This document shows positions 7,548 through 14,992 of a stretch of DNA of 33,665 bases, piece by piece. Below the pieces are notes generated by a model that worked only from the letters and a program-made list of their open reading frames with translations, was not told the DNA's origin and made no database searches. The translations under genes were made by a program, and so were the position numbers. The stretch's first letter is position 1. Every line of letters begins with the position of its first letter. Source of the stretch: Nocardioides sp. (lineage in GTDB: Bacteria; Actinomycetota; Actinomycetes; Propionibacteriales; Nocardioidaceae); assembly GCF_014360585.1 (NCBI RefSeq), contig NZ_JACIXG010000054.1:1-33665 (forward strand), read 5' to 3'.

Positions 7548-7906
7548 CGTAGGGTGACCTCCAGCCAGTCCTTGTGGCCCGGCTCAGGGGCCTCGAATCC
7601 GTCGAGCTCGCCATCAGCGACCAGCGCCTCGGCGCGAGCCTCGGCCTCGGCGATCTGTTCCTTGAACAGGTCGACCTGCTTGAGATGCTTGGCCAGCGTG
7701 TCGGCCGCGCGGTCATGCTGCTCGGCCACGCTTCGCAGCGCGGTGGCTCGCTCCTTCATCCGTCCGCGGAGGGACTCGGCGGCCCGACCGTGCCATGGCA
7801 CGGACTCCGCCTGCACCACCAGCTTGTCGGCACTCGCTCGGATGTCGTCCGCCTGCTCTCGCAGACGGCTCACCCGACGACGAATCACGTCGCTCTCGCC
7901 GTACAT
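7544..7906 (-). CDS. WXG100-like protein
   Basis: The product is 120 residues and all helical. It has two long helices joined by a turn at VPWHGRAAESLRGRM, which holds the W-x-G motif (WHG) followed by the usual A..L..R. pattern. The second helix is charged and heptad-like (LAKHLKQVDLFKEQIAEAEARAEALVAD). A strong GAGGAGGG Shine-Dalgarno lies just before the ATG at 7906. It is the first gene of the WXG-EspG-hydrolase operon and probably forms a helical hairpin dimer or pairs with the operon's third product. The tail past residue 100 is unusual in length and ends in DWLEVTLR. Confidence 0.75.
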   Translation of the reverse strand: MYGESDVIRRRVSRLREQADDIRASADKLVVQAESVPWHGRAAESLRGRMKERATALRSVAEQHDRAADTLAKHLKQVDLFKEQIAEAEARAEALVADGELDGFEAPEPGHKDWLEVTLR

Positions 7907-8001
7907 ATCCCTCCTCGGACAGGTCTCTGTGATGGTCCTACCCCGCTCGAGCGGTTCCTAAACGTAAAATCGCGAACTTTCTCAAAATCGATCGCGACTT
8001 C
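7907..8001 (-). promoter_or_regulatory. AT-richer upstream region of the WXG-EspG operon
   Basis: The 95 bases between the aminotransferase stop and the WXG gene hold an AT-rich stretch at about 7958-7990 in a GC-rich setting, with two TCGCGA palindromes at 7970-7975 and 7992-7997. A promoter for the operon most likely lies here, though I cannot name a convincing -35/-10 pair. Confidence 0.35.
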
Positions 8002-9177
8002 CTAGCGAAGGACGACGGAGAGGCGGTCGAGGCTCTGCTCGATCTCGGCGGTGGAGCCGGCGAAGGAGAGGCGTACGAAGCGGTGTCCTTCGACGGGATC
8101 GAAGTCGACCCCCGGAGCCATCGCGACGCCCGTGCGGTCGAGGATCTGGTGGCACCACGACATGGTGTCGTCGGTCCAGCGGCTGACGTCGGCGTACACG
8201 TAGAACGCCCCGTCGGCCGGCGCCATCTCGGTCACCCCGAGCGAGCGGAGCCCGTCGAGGAGGACGCCGCGGTTGGTGGCGTAGCGCGTCACATGAGAGT
8301 CGAGCTCGGCGTAGGCGTCCGGGGTGAACGCCGCGATCGCCGCGTGCTGGGCGAGGACTGGTGGGCAGATGGTGAAGTTGCCGACCAGGACGTCGATCGC
8401 GCGTCGCAGATGGGCCGGGGCGAGCAGCCAGCCGATGCGCCAGCCGGTCATCGAGAAATACTTGGAGAACGAGCCGAACACGACCGCATCGCGCGAGGTC
8501 TCCCACGCGCTGCGGCCACGGCCACCGTCGCCGCCGTAGGTCAGACCGTGGTAGATCTCGTCCGAGATCAGCTGGATGCCGGCCTCCTCGCAGTAGCGCG
8601 CCAGCGCCGCCAGCTCCTCGGGCCGCAGCATCGTGCCGGTCGGGTTGGCCGGGCTGGCCACCACGAGCCCCTTCAGGCCGACCCGCTCGTGCAGCTCTCG
8701 CACCTGCTCCACGGTCGGCTGGAAACGCTCGGCCGCACCGGTCGGGATCTCCACGACATCGCAACCGAGGGCCGCGAGCACGTTGCGGTAGCAGGGGTAG
8801 GACGGCCGAGCCATCGCCACCCGGTCGCCGGTGTCGAAGGCTGCCAGGAAGGTCGCCAGGAAGCCGCCGCTGGCACCCGTGGTCACGACGACCTCGTCGG
8901 GGGAGACCTCGATCCCGTGCCACGCTCGGTGATGGCCCGCGATCGCCTGGCGCAGCTCGAGGATGCCGGTCGCCGGCGTGTAGCCCAGCGGGTCGCCGCT
9001 CTGCAGCAGCCGCACCGCCTCGGCGCTGACCGCCTGCGGCGCCCCAGTGGACGGCTGTCCTGAGGTGAGCGAGATGAGATCGGCGTGCGTCCGTTGCCGC
9101 TGAGCCGCCCGCTCGAGCATGTCCATCACGTGGAAGGGAGGCACGTTCGCGCGTCGGGCGACAGTCAGGCGATCCAT
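8002..9177 (-). CDS. Pyridoxal-phosphate-dependent aminotransferase, class I/II
   Basis: The product is 391 residues, the normal length for fold-type I aspartate-family aminotransferases. It shows GQPSTGAP and YTPATGILELRQAIA at the N-terminal side, VTTGASGGFLATFLA (cofactor phosphate contact), ASPANPTGTML, ISDEIYHGLTYGG (Asp and Tyr contacting the ring) and SFSKYFSMTGWRIGW with the Schiff-base lysine at about 239. RFVRLSFAG near the C-terminus carries the carboxylate-binding arginine. The start at 9177 is preferred because TAATGT lies 8 bases upstream and the protein then begins like its family. The amino acid substrate is not evident. It is divergent from the antiporter gene with a short shared promoter region. 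Confidence 0.92.
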   Translation of the reverse strand: MDRLTVARRANVPPFHVMDMLERAAQRQRTHADLISLTSGQPSTGAPQAVSAEAVRLLQSGDPLGYTPATGILELRQAIAGHHRAWHGIEVSPDEVVVTTGASGGFLATFLAAFDTGDRVAMARPSYPCYRNVLAALGCDVVEIPTGAAERFQPTVEQVRELHERVGLKGLVVASPANPTGTMLRPEELAALARYCEEAGIQLISDEIYHGLTYGGDGGRGRSAWETSRDAVVFGSFSKYFSMTGWRIGWLLAPAHLRRAIDVLVGNFTICPPVLAQHAAIAAFTPDAYAELDSHVTRYATNRGVLLDGLRSLGVTEMAPADGAFYVYADVSRWTDDTMSWCHQILDRTGVAMAPGVDFDPVEGHRFVRLSFAGSTAEIEQSLDRLSVVLR

Positions 9178-9185
9178 GGGACCAA

Positions 9186-9191
9186 ACATTA
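9186..9191 (-). promoter_or_regulatory. -10 hexamer of a leaderless promoter for the aminotransferase
   Basis: TAATGT on the minus strand is 8 bases before the ATG at 9177, with no Shine-Dalgarno between them. Confidence 0.5.
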
Positions 9192-9227
9192 GGATGCAGA
9201 TCCGGAGGTCATAGGGGGACCCACGAC

Positions 9228-9260
9228 ATGAGCGAGCATCTGCGAGCGACAGGCTCATGA
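9228..9260 (+). CDS. Ten-residue leader ORF overlapping the antiporter start
   Basis: ATG at 9228 reads MSEHLRATGS and stops with a TGA that overlaps the antiporter ATG (ATGA at 9257-9260). An AGGGGG run lies upstream at about 9213-9218. The arrangement would couple antiporter translation to this leader. The first 24 bases resemble the start of the MerR-PP2C gene at 2982, so it may be a mobile start-site element more than a meaningful peptide. Confidence 0.4.
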   Translation: MSEHLRATGS

Positions 9261-10747
9261 GCTTTGACGTCCATCAGCTCGACATGTTCGTGCTGATCGG
9301 CTCTCTGGTCACGCTGCTGGCGATCCTCGCGGTGCAGGTGTCGACGAAGGCCGGGCTCCCGTCGCTGCTGATCTACCTGCTGATGGGCGTCCTCCTCGGT
9401 GAGTCGGTGCTCGGGATCCGGTTCGACGACGCTGCCCTCGCCCACGCGCTCGGCTTCGGGGCGTTGGCGCTGATCCTGGCCGAAGGTGGTCTGACGACAT
9501 CGTGGAAGGACGTACGTCCCTCCTTCGGTCTCGGGATGATGCTGGCCACCGTCGGGGTGGTGGTCTCGATCGGGATCGTCGCGGTGGGTGCGCACTATCT
9601 GCTCGGGCTGCCCTGGCAGCTCGCCTTCCTGCTGGGCGCGGTGACCTCGCCGACCGATGCGGCCGCGGTGTTCTCGGTGCTGCGCGTGGTGCCGCTGCCG
9701 AAGCGGCTGACCGGTGTCCTGGAGGCGGAGTCGGGGCTCAACGACGCCCCGACCGTGGTGATCGTGACGCTCATCGCCAGCGGCGCGATCGCGGAGAACC
9801 CGCCGATCGTCGTGGCCGGGATCGTGATCGGCGAGCTGCTGCTGGGCATCGTGGTCGGCCTGCTCGTCGGTTTCGGAGGGGCCTGGCTGATGCGACGGGC
9901 CGCGCTGCCCTCCGCCGGTCTCTACCCGCTGGCCGTGATGACGCTGGCGTTCCTCGCCTACGGCGGATCGGCGTGGCTGCACGGCTCCGGGTTCGCGGCG
10001 ATCTACGTGGCCGCCCTGGTGCTCGGCAACACCGACCTGCCCCACCGCGGTGCGACCAGGTCCTTCGCCGAGGGGGTCGCCTGGCTGGCCCAGATCGGGC
10101 TCTTCGTGATGCTCGGCCTGCTGCTCTCCCCGGGGCGTATCGACCTCCAGACGATCGGGCTCGCGCTCGCCGCCGGACTGATCCTGACCTTCCTTGCCCG
10201 GCCCGCGTCGGTGCTGGTCAGCACGGTGGTCTCCCGGATGACGTGGCGGGAGACGGCGTTCGTCTCCTGGGCGGGGCTGCGCGGCGCGGTGCCGGTGGTT
10301 CTCACCACCATCCCCCTCGCCGCGGGCGTCGAGGGTGCCGAGGACCTCTTCGACCTGGTCTTCGTGATGGTCGTCGTCTACACCCTGCTGACCGGACCGA
10401 CGCTGCCCTGGGTCGCTCGGGTGCTCGGGGTCGGCCGTCCCAACGATCCGCGCTCGCTCGATCTAGACGTCGCGCCGCTGGAGCAGATCGCGGCCGACCT
10501 CATCCAGCTCCGGATCCCGCGTGCGTCACGCCTCCACGGTGTGGAGATCAGCGAGCTCCGGCTGCCCTCCGGGTCCTCGGTGTCGTTGCTGATCCGCGAC
10601 GGCCACAGCCTGGTCCCGGAGAGCACCACCGTCCTCCGCGCCCGCGACGTCATGCTGGTGGTGGTGCCCCGTCACCAGCGTGAGCAGGCCGAACGCCGCC
10701 TGGAGATGGTCAGCCGGAAGGGTCGCCTGGCCGGCTGGCTGCGCTGA
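9257..10747 (+). CDS. Potassium/proton antiporter (NhaP2/CvrA type) with RCK_C domain
   Basis: The product is 496 residues. The first ~390 form about a dozen membrane helices with the CPA1-type signatures PSLLIYLLMGVLLGES, LALILAEGGL, LLGAVTSPTDAAAVFSVL and LEAESGLNDAPTVVIV; the conserved acidic residues in TSPTDAAA and ESGLNDAP are the expected ion-binding groups. A cytosolic RCK_C/TrkA_C domain follows (~405-485: LEQIAADLIQLRIPRASRLHG through DVMLVVVPRHQREQAERRL). It exchanges K+ (or Na+) for H+ in the cytoplasmic membrane for pH and ion balance, with the C-terminal domain sensing a ligand. The gene is complete and converges with the LytR_C gene, leaving 13 bases between stops. Confidence 0.9.
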   Translation: MSFDVHQLDMFVLIGSLVTLLAILAVQVSTKAGLPSLLIYLLMGVLLGESVLGIRFDDAALAHALGFGALALILAEGGLTTSWKDVRPSFGLGMMLATVGVVVSIGIVAVGAHYLLGLPWQLAFLLGAVTSPTDAAAVFSVLRVVPLPKRLTGVLEAESGLNDAPTVVIVTLIASGAIAENPPIVVAGIVIGELLLGIVVGLLVGFGGAWLMRRAALPSAGLYPLAVMTLAFLAYGGSAWLHGSGFAAIYVAALVLGNTDLPHRGATRSFAEGVAWLAQIGLFVMLGLLLSPGRIDLQTIGLALAAGLILTFLARPASVLVSTVVSRMTWRETAFVSWAGLRGAVPVVLTTIPLAAGVEGAEDLFDLVFVMVVVYTLLTGPTLPWVARVLGVGRPNDPRSLDLDVAPLEQIAADLIQLRIPRASRLHGVEISELRLPSGSSVSLLIRDGHSLVPESTTVLRARDVMLVVVPRHQREQAERRLEMVSRKGRLAGWLR

Positions 10748-10760
10748 GTCCGTACGCGCC

Positions 10761-11276
10761 CTACTCGACCGGAGGGCTGCAGATCGTGGCGTCGGCCTTG
10801 GCGGTGACGGTCTTGTCGCCGCCGGTGACGTCGGGGAAGTTCTCGCCGGTGATGACCACGATGCCGGGGATGTCGGACTTGGTCTCGACGATCTTCGCGT
10901 CGCCGAGCCAGCTCGCGACGAGCGCGGCGGAGGGAGCGTCCTTGTCGGGCGCCCACACCTCGACGGTCTTCAGCTTGGTGCCGCGGGGCGCGTTGCCGGT
11001 CCGGCCCTTGATGAAGCCCGCATCGACGAGGTCCGTCATCGCCCGGGTGGCGAGACCGGCCCGAGTGCTGGCGTTGAGCACGGTCACGACCACCTGCGAC
11101 GGGTAGACCTCGGAGCCCTTCTTCACGGGGGTGTCCACGCACGGCCCGACGTCGACCTTCTGCGGGAAGGGTGCGGTCATCGACTTCCATCCCCAGGCAC
11201 CGGCGAGCGCGACCGCAACCGCGAGGACGGCGAGGATGATGAACGTACGAAGTCCCGTGAGGGCCGAATCGAGCAT
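10761..11276 (-). CDS. LytR C-terminal-domain (LytR_C) membrane-anchored protein
   Basis: The product is 171 residues with an uncleaved membrane anchor at about 10-33 (TFIILAVLAVAVALAGAWGW) and an extracytoplasmic LytR_C domain (~60-150). The domain starts VVVTVLNASTRAGLATRAMTDLVDAGF, the typical 'lNgtg..GlA......L...Gf' pattern, and ends with a Cys near the C-terminus (TICSPP) that could pair with the Cys in VGPCVDT. It lacks the LytR-CpsA-Psr catalytic domain, so it probably acts as an envelope-associated accessory protein. The ATG at 11276 is supported by TAGGCT 7 bases upstream. The neighbouring small ParB-like gene lies in the same direction; I recall the same pairing from Streptomyces. 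Confidence 0.82.
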   Translation of the reverse strand: MLDSALTGLRTFIILAVLAVAVALAGAWGWKSMTAPFPQKVDVGPCVDTPVKKGSEVYPSQVVVTVLNASTRAGLATRAMTDLVDAGFIKGRTGNAPRGTKLKTVEVWAPDKDAPSAALVASWLGDAKIVETKSDIPGIVVITGENFPDVTGGDKTVTAKADATICSPPVE

Positions 11277-11283
11277 GCCGCCG

Positions 11284-11289
11284 AGCCTA
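11284..11289 (-). promoter_or_regulatory. -10 hexamer of a leaderless promoter for the LytR_C gene
   Basis: TAGGCT on the minus strand is 7 bases before the ATG at 11276 and there is no Shine-Dalgarno. Confidence 0.5.
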
Positions 11290-11304
11290 ACCGCTGGTGG
11301 GCCT

Positions 11305-11598
11305 CTAGCCGAGGCTGTGCACGCGGGCGTGCAGCACGTTGCGCTGCTGGAGCGCTGCCCGGAGCGCCCGGTGGAGCCCGTCCTCGAGGTAGAGCTCGCC
11401 GTTCCACTCGACGACGTGGGCGAAGAGGTCGCCGAAGAACGTCGAGTCCTCGTTGAGCAGAGCCACCAGCTGGAGGGTGTCCTTGGTGGTCACCAGCTCG
11501 TCGAGGCGGACCGTCCGAGGAGGCAGCGCAGCCCACCCCTTGGTCGTCAGACCATGGTCAGGGTAGGGGCGAGAGTCGCCGACACGCTTGAAGATCAC
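11305..11598 (-). CDS. Conserved actinobacterial small protein, ParB-like fold
   Basis: The product is 97 residues and starts FKRVGDSRPYPDHG. Residues ~28-95 (PRTVRLDELVTTKDTLQL, then GELYLEDGLHRALRAALQQR) resemble the ParB/sulfiredoxin N-terminal fold, where DGxHR binds a nucleotide. Close relatives are widespread in actinobacteria and I recall them being labelled VapB-type antitoxins, but no toxin gene is next to this one, so that label is doubtful. It begins with GTG at 11598, seven bases after TACAGT, and may be leaderless, though GAGG also precedes the GTG. Function unknown; the conservation suggests a housekeeping role. Confidence 0.75.
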   Translation of the reverse strand: MIFKRVGDSRPYPDHGLTTKGWAALPPRTVRLDELVTTKDTLQLVALLNEDSTFFGDLFAHVVEWNGELYLEDGLHRALRAALQQRNVLHARVHSLG

Positions 11599-11605
11599 CC
11601 TCGTG

Positions 11606-11611
11606 ACTGTA
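11606..11611 (-). promoter_or_regulatory. -10 hexamer of a leaderless promoter for the ParB-like small gene
   Basis: TACAGT on the minus strand lies 7 bases before the GTG at 11598. Confidence 0.5.
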
Positions 11612-11622
11612 TCGCCCTCAGA

Positions 11623-11793
11623 TCAAAACCCAACACATGACTTCGTGCCCGACAGGAGATCGCCGGCTGCGCGCCGCCCCAGCACGCGCCCGGCGGCGTT
11701 GTCGTCGGTCGACGGCCAACACCGGGCCGCCTCCTCCTCCGCCTTGCCGGACACGCACTGGAACGGCGCTCGCTTCGGCGCCCTGTCGGCCAC
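11623..11793 (-). CDS. 56-residue hypothetical protein
   Basis: A GTG at 11793 opens a 56-codon frame beginning ADRAPKRAPFQCVSGKAEE and ending KSCVGF. Nearly every third base is G or C until the last few codons, as in the neighbouring real genes, while the other frames here read as arginine runs. Three cysteines (FQCVS, ARCWPS, KSCVG) could bind metal or form disulfides. It is divergent from the HerA-like gene, with the two starts 20 bases apart, and points into the ParB-like small gene. I do not recognise a family; the call rests on codon use and composition. Confidence 0.45.
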   Translation of the reverse strand: MADRAPKRAPFQCVSGKAEEEAARCWPSTDDNAAGRVLGRRAAGDLLSGTKSCVGF

Positions 11794-11800
11794 GAAGTCA

Positions 11801-11806
11801 TAGAGT
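11801..11806 (+). promoter_or_regulatory. -10 hexamer of a leaderless promoter for the HerA/DUF853 gene
   Basis: TAGAGT lies 6 bases before the ATG at 11813 with no Shine-Dalgarno between them. Confidence 0.45.
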
Positions 11807-11812
11807 CAGCCC

Positions 11813-13384
11813 ATGACGGATGCTGCTGCACTCTCGGAAGCGGTCGGACCTGGCTATCGGTTCGAGGGCACAGCCCTCGAGCTCGGGGCGCTGATGGCAG
11901 ACGCCGAGACGTTGACGGAGACGCCGATCCGCGTCCCTCTGGGGATGCTGAACAGGCACGGCCTGGTCGCGGGCGCGACGGGCACGGGGAAGACGAAGAC
12001 CCTTCAGCTGTTTGCCGAGCAGCTCTCTGCGGCCGGGGTGCCGGTGTTCGCCGCAGACATCAAGGGTGACCTCTCCGGGCTGGCCGCCCCAGGTGAGTCG
12101 AGCGAGAAGCTGTCAGCACGGGCGGCGTCGGTCGGGCAGACCTGGCAGGCGCGCGGCTTCCCGGTCGAATACTTCGCTCTCGGCGGGGAGGGCACCGGCA
12201 TCCCGGTCCGGGTGACGGTCGAGGCCTTCGGTCCGACTCTCCTGGCCAAGGTCCTGGGACTCAACGAGACCCAGGAGTCCTCGCTCGGGCTCGTCTTCCA
12301 CTACGCCGAGAAGGCCGGTCTGAAGCTGATCGGGCTCGACGACCTGCGAGCGGTGCTGCAGTGGCTGGTCTCGGCCGAGGGCAAGGCCGATCTCAAGGAC
12401 CTGGGCGGCCTCTCGTCCGCCACGACAGGGGTGATCCTGCGTACGCTCATCGCCTTCTCCGACCAGGGCGCGGACGAGTTCTTCGGTGAGCCGGCCTTCG
12501 CGGTCACCGACTTCATCCGCAACGACGGGGACGCCGGGATCATCTCGCTGCTCGAGCTGCCCAACCTGCAGGACCGTCCGGCGATCTTCTCGACCTTCCT
12601 GATGTGGCTGCTCGCCGAGCTGTTCCGGGCGCTGCCCGAGGTCGGCGACATCGACAGGCCGAAGCTCGTGTTCTTCTTCGACGAGGCTCATCTGCTCTTC
12701 AACGACGCCTCCGACGCGTTCCTGGACCAGATCACCACCACGGTCCGGCTGATCCGCTCCAAAGGAGTCGGGGTCTTCTTCGTCACCCAGAAGCCGACCG
12801 ATGTCCCCGACGACGTGCTCGGTCAGCTGGGGTCCAGGGTCCAGCACCAGCTGCGGGTCGCGACGCCCAACGACGCGAAGGCGCTCAAGGCGAGCGTCAA
12901 CACCTATCCGACCTCGACCTACGACGACCTCGGCGCCGTCATCCAGACGCTCGGGATCGGCGAGGCGATCGTGACCGTCATGAACGAGCGCGGCGCGCCG
13001 ACGCCGGTCGCGTGGACGCGGCTGCGGGCGCCCGAGTCGCTGATGGCTCCGGTAGAGGCTGCCGCGATGGAAGCCGCTGTGGCGGGGTCGCCGCTGGCGG
13101 CGAAGTACTCCGCTGCCGTCGAGGTCGAGTCCGCCGTCGACCAGCTCGAGGTGAGGAAGGAGGCCGCGGCGGCCGCAGAGAAGGCCGAAGCGGAGGAGGA
13201 GGCGGCCGAGAAGGCGGAAGCGAAGGCGGCGAAGAAGAGCGCTCCGAAGAAGTCCTCGCGCTCGCGATCTCGCTCCCGCGACGACGACTCGATGGTCGAG
13301 ACGGTGGTGAACTCGACGGCGTTCCGGCAGGCCGCGCGCACCGCCGCAAGAGAGCTCGTCAGGGGAATCTTCAAGCGGCGCTGA
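11813..13384 (+). CDS. HerA-like helicase-domain ATPase (DUF853 family)
   Basis: The product is 523 residues. GATGTGKT at 54-61 is the Walker A motif, KLVFFFDEAHLLF near 283-295 the Walker B with catalytic Glu, and FFVTQKPTDVPDDVLGQLGSRV follows as the sensor/arginine-finger region of the HerA/FtsK-like fold. Residues past ~443 are a low-complexity Lys/Glu/Ala tail (EEEAAEKAEAKAAKKSAPKK) then a Ser/Arg stretch, before a short helix RTAARELVRGIFKRR. The family is thought to be a hexameric DNA- or envelope-associated ATPase of unknown function; E. coli YjgR is the known relative. It is monocistronic and probably leaderless. Confidence 0.88.
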   Translation: MTDAAALSEAVGPGYRFEGTALELGALMADAETLTETPIRVPLGMLNRHGLVAGATGTGKTKTLQLFAEQLSAAGVPVFAADIKGDLSGLAAPGESSEKLSARAASVGQTWQARGFPVEYFALGGEGTGIPVRVTVEAFGPTLLAKVLGLNETQESSLGLVFHYAEKAGLKLIGLDDLRAVLQWLVSAEGKADLKDLGGLSSATTGVILRTLIAFSDQGADEFFGEPAFAVTDFIRNDGDAGIISLLELPNLQDRPAIFSTFLMWLLAELFRALPEVGDIDRPKLVFFFDEAHLLFNDASDAFLDQITTTVRLIRSKGVGVFFVTQKPTDVPDDVLGQLGSRVQHQLRVATPNDAKALKASVNTYPTSTYDDLGAVIQTLGIGEAIVTVMNERGAPTPVAWTRLRAPESLMAPVEAAAMEAAVAGSPLAAKYSAAVEVESAVDQLEVRKEAAAAAEKAEAEEEAAEKAEAKAAKKSAPKKSSRSRSRSRDDDSMVETVVNSTAFRQAARTAARELVRGIFKRR

Positions 13385-13415
13385 TTCTGATTCGCTCGGG
13401 GGAGGGAAGAATCCT

Positions 13416-13421
13416 TATCGT
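13416..13421 (+). promoter_or_regulatory. -10 hexamer of a leaderless promoter for the amidohydrolase
   Basis: TATCGT lies 6 bases before the ATG at 13428 and the upstream GGGGGAGGG (about 13398-13406) is too far to serve as a ribosome site. Confidence 0.45.
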
Positions 13422-13427
13422 CTGCTC

Positions 13428-14921
13428 ATGCCCGACCTTCTCCTCCGGAACGTACGCATCGTTCCGCTCTCACCCCGAGCGAACGTGCCCGTCGGGGTGG
13501 TTGACGTTCTCGTTGCCGACGGTGTCGTTTCGGCGGTCGGAGAAGGCCTGTCCAGACCGGACGGCGTCGATACGTACGACGCCGGTGGCCGCTGGCTCGT
13601 GCCGGGTCTGTGGGACGCCCACACCCACCTCGGCCAGTGGACGCTGCGGGCCAGCCGGCTGGACCTCCACGGCACTCGCTCGCCTGCCGAGGCGCTGGCG
13701 CGGGTGGCCGCGGCCGCACGAGAGGTCGAGCCGGGCGAGGCGATCGTGGGGATGGGCCACTCGGCCGGCACCTGGGACCGCTGGGGCACCGTCTCCGAGC
13801 TGGACTCGGTCACCGGCGGCACGCCCGCGATCCTGGTCAACCACGACTTCCACCACGCCTGGCTGAACACCGCCGCACTCGACGCCGTGGAGCTGCCCCG
13901 GCGTGAGGACATGGTGCAGGAGACGGAGTGGTACCAGGCCTATCCGCGCGTCGCGGAGCTCTTCGAGTCCAACGGGAGCGCCCCAGGGGCCTACCGTCGG
14001 ATGCTGAGCCGGACCGCCGCGCTCGGGGTGGTCGGGATGACCGACTTCGAGGTCGGCGTCCGGCTCGACGACTGGCGGTCGCGGTGGACCTCCGGCTGCG
14101 ACCTGGTCCGCATCCGGGTCGCTTCCTATGCCGACCAGCTCGACGATGCGATCGCCGAGGGCCTGCGTACGGGCGACCCGCTGCTCGCCGGCGAGGACCG
14201 ACTGACGATGGGGCCGTTGAAGATCATCAGCGACGGCTCGCTCGGCACACGGACAGCGTGGTGCTGCGACCCGTACGCGGACGACCCGGACAGCTGCGGG
14301 GCGCCGAACCAGTCGCCGGACGAGCTGCGCGGACTTCTGGGTAAGGCCCACGCGGCCGGCCTCGAGGTGGCCACGCACGCGATCGGCGACCGGGCGGTGT
14401 CGGAGGCTCTGGTGGCGTACGCGGCTACGGGTGCCCGCGGGAGCATCGAGCATGCCCAGCTCGTACGTCGCGAGGACCTGCCGCTGATGGCTCGGCTCGG
14501 GATCACCGCGTCGGTGCAGCCGGCGCACATCCTCGACGACCGCGAGATGACCGAAGGCGTCTGGCCGGGGCGGGAGGACCGTTGCTTCGCGACCCGCTGG
14601 ATGCTTGACGAGGGCGTGCGGGTGACGCTCGGCTCGGATGCTCCGGTCGCGCCGCTCGATCCGTGGCTGGCCATCTCCGCCGCCGTCGGCCGCTCACGTG
14701 ACGGCAAGGAGCCGTGGCACCCGGAGCAGGCGCTGACCGCTCAGGAGGCCCTGGCGGCCTCGGTCGACGGCCAGCCCACGGTCGGGCCCGGGTCACGCGG
14801 GGACCTGGCCGTGCTCGACATCGATCCGCTCCGGGCCTCGGTCGGCGACCTGGCCGCGATCGCCCACGGCGGGGTCGTGCTGACCACGGTCGGCGGGCGG
14901 GTCGTCCACCGCAGCTTCTAG
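13428..14921 (+). CDS. Amidohydrolase family 3 (YtcJ-like) metal-dependent hydrolase
   Basis: The product is 497 residues. DAHTHLG carries the first metal ligands (His 65 and 67), KIISDGSLGTRTA the bridging Lys (about 265), ATHAIGDRA His 317, SIEHAQLV His 342 and TLGSDAPVAPLDPW Asp 404, in the order and spacing of the YtcJ branch of the TIM-barrel amidohydrolases. The N- and C-terminal beta-sandwich segments (LLLRNVRIVPL and DLAVLDIDPL...VVLTTVGGRVVH) are complete. Such enzymes hydrolyse amide or ester bonds of small cyclic or acyl compounds in the cytosol; the substrate cannot be named. A strong hairpin terminator follows 20 bases after the stop. Confidence 0.88.
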   Translation: MPDLLLRNVRIVPLSPRANVPVGVVDVLVADGVVSAVGEGLSRPDGVDTYDAGGRWLVPGLWDAHTHLGQWTLRASRLDLHGTRSPAEALARVAAAAREVEPGEAIVGMGHSAGTWDRWGTVSELDSVTGGTPAILVNHDFHHAWLNTAALDAVELPRREDMVQETEWYQAYPRVAELFESNGSAPGAYRRMLSRTAALGVVGMTDFEVGVRLDDWRSRWTSGCDLVRIRVASYADQLDDAIAEGLRTGDPLLAGEDRLTMGPLKIISDGSLGTRTAWCCDPYADDPDSCGAPNQSPDELRGLLGKAHAAGLEVATHAIGDRAVSEALVAYAATGARGSIEHAQLVRREDLPLMARLGITASVQPAHILDDREMTEGVWPGREDRCFATRWMLDEGVRVTLGSDAPVAPLDPWLAISAAVGRSRDGKEPWHPEQALTAQEALAASVDGQPTVGPGSRGDLAVLDIDPLRASVGDLAAIAHGGVVLTTVGGRVVHRSF

Positions 14922-14940
14922 CCGACCCCCGAAGAGCGCG

Positions 14941-14968
14941 AAGGCCCGGCCGTCATCGGCCGGGCCTT
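14941..14968. terminator. 12-bp stem hairpin terminator between convergent genes
   Basis: AAGGCCCGGCCG (14941-14952), a TCAT loop and CGGCCGGGCCTT (14957-14968) form a perfect stem. It lies between the amidohydrolase stop (14921) and the end of the 56-residue minus-strand gene (14993), so it can terminate both. Confidence 0.85.
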
Positions 14969-14992
14969 ACGCAATGGATCTTCAGATGCTGG

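Noticed and set aside
11305..11598. Toxin-antitoxin pair (VapB label)
   Set aside because: No PIN-domain toxin gene adjoins it; the neighbours are a LytR_C gene and a small Cys-containing frame.
13470..14528. A 352-codon minus-strand frame opposite the amidohydrolase
   Set aside because: No motifs and shadow composition, while the plus strand carries all metal-binding residues.
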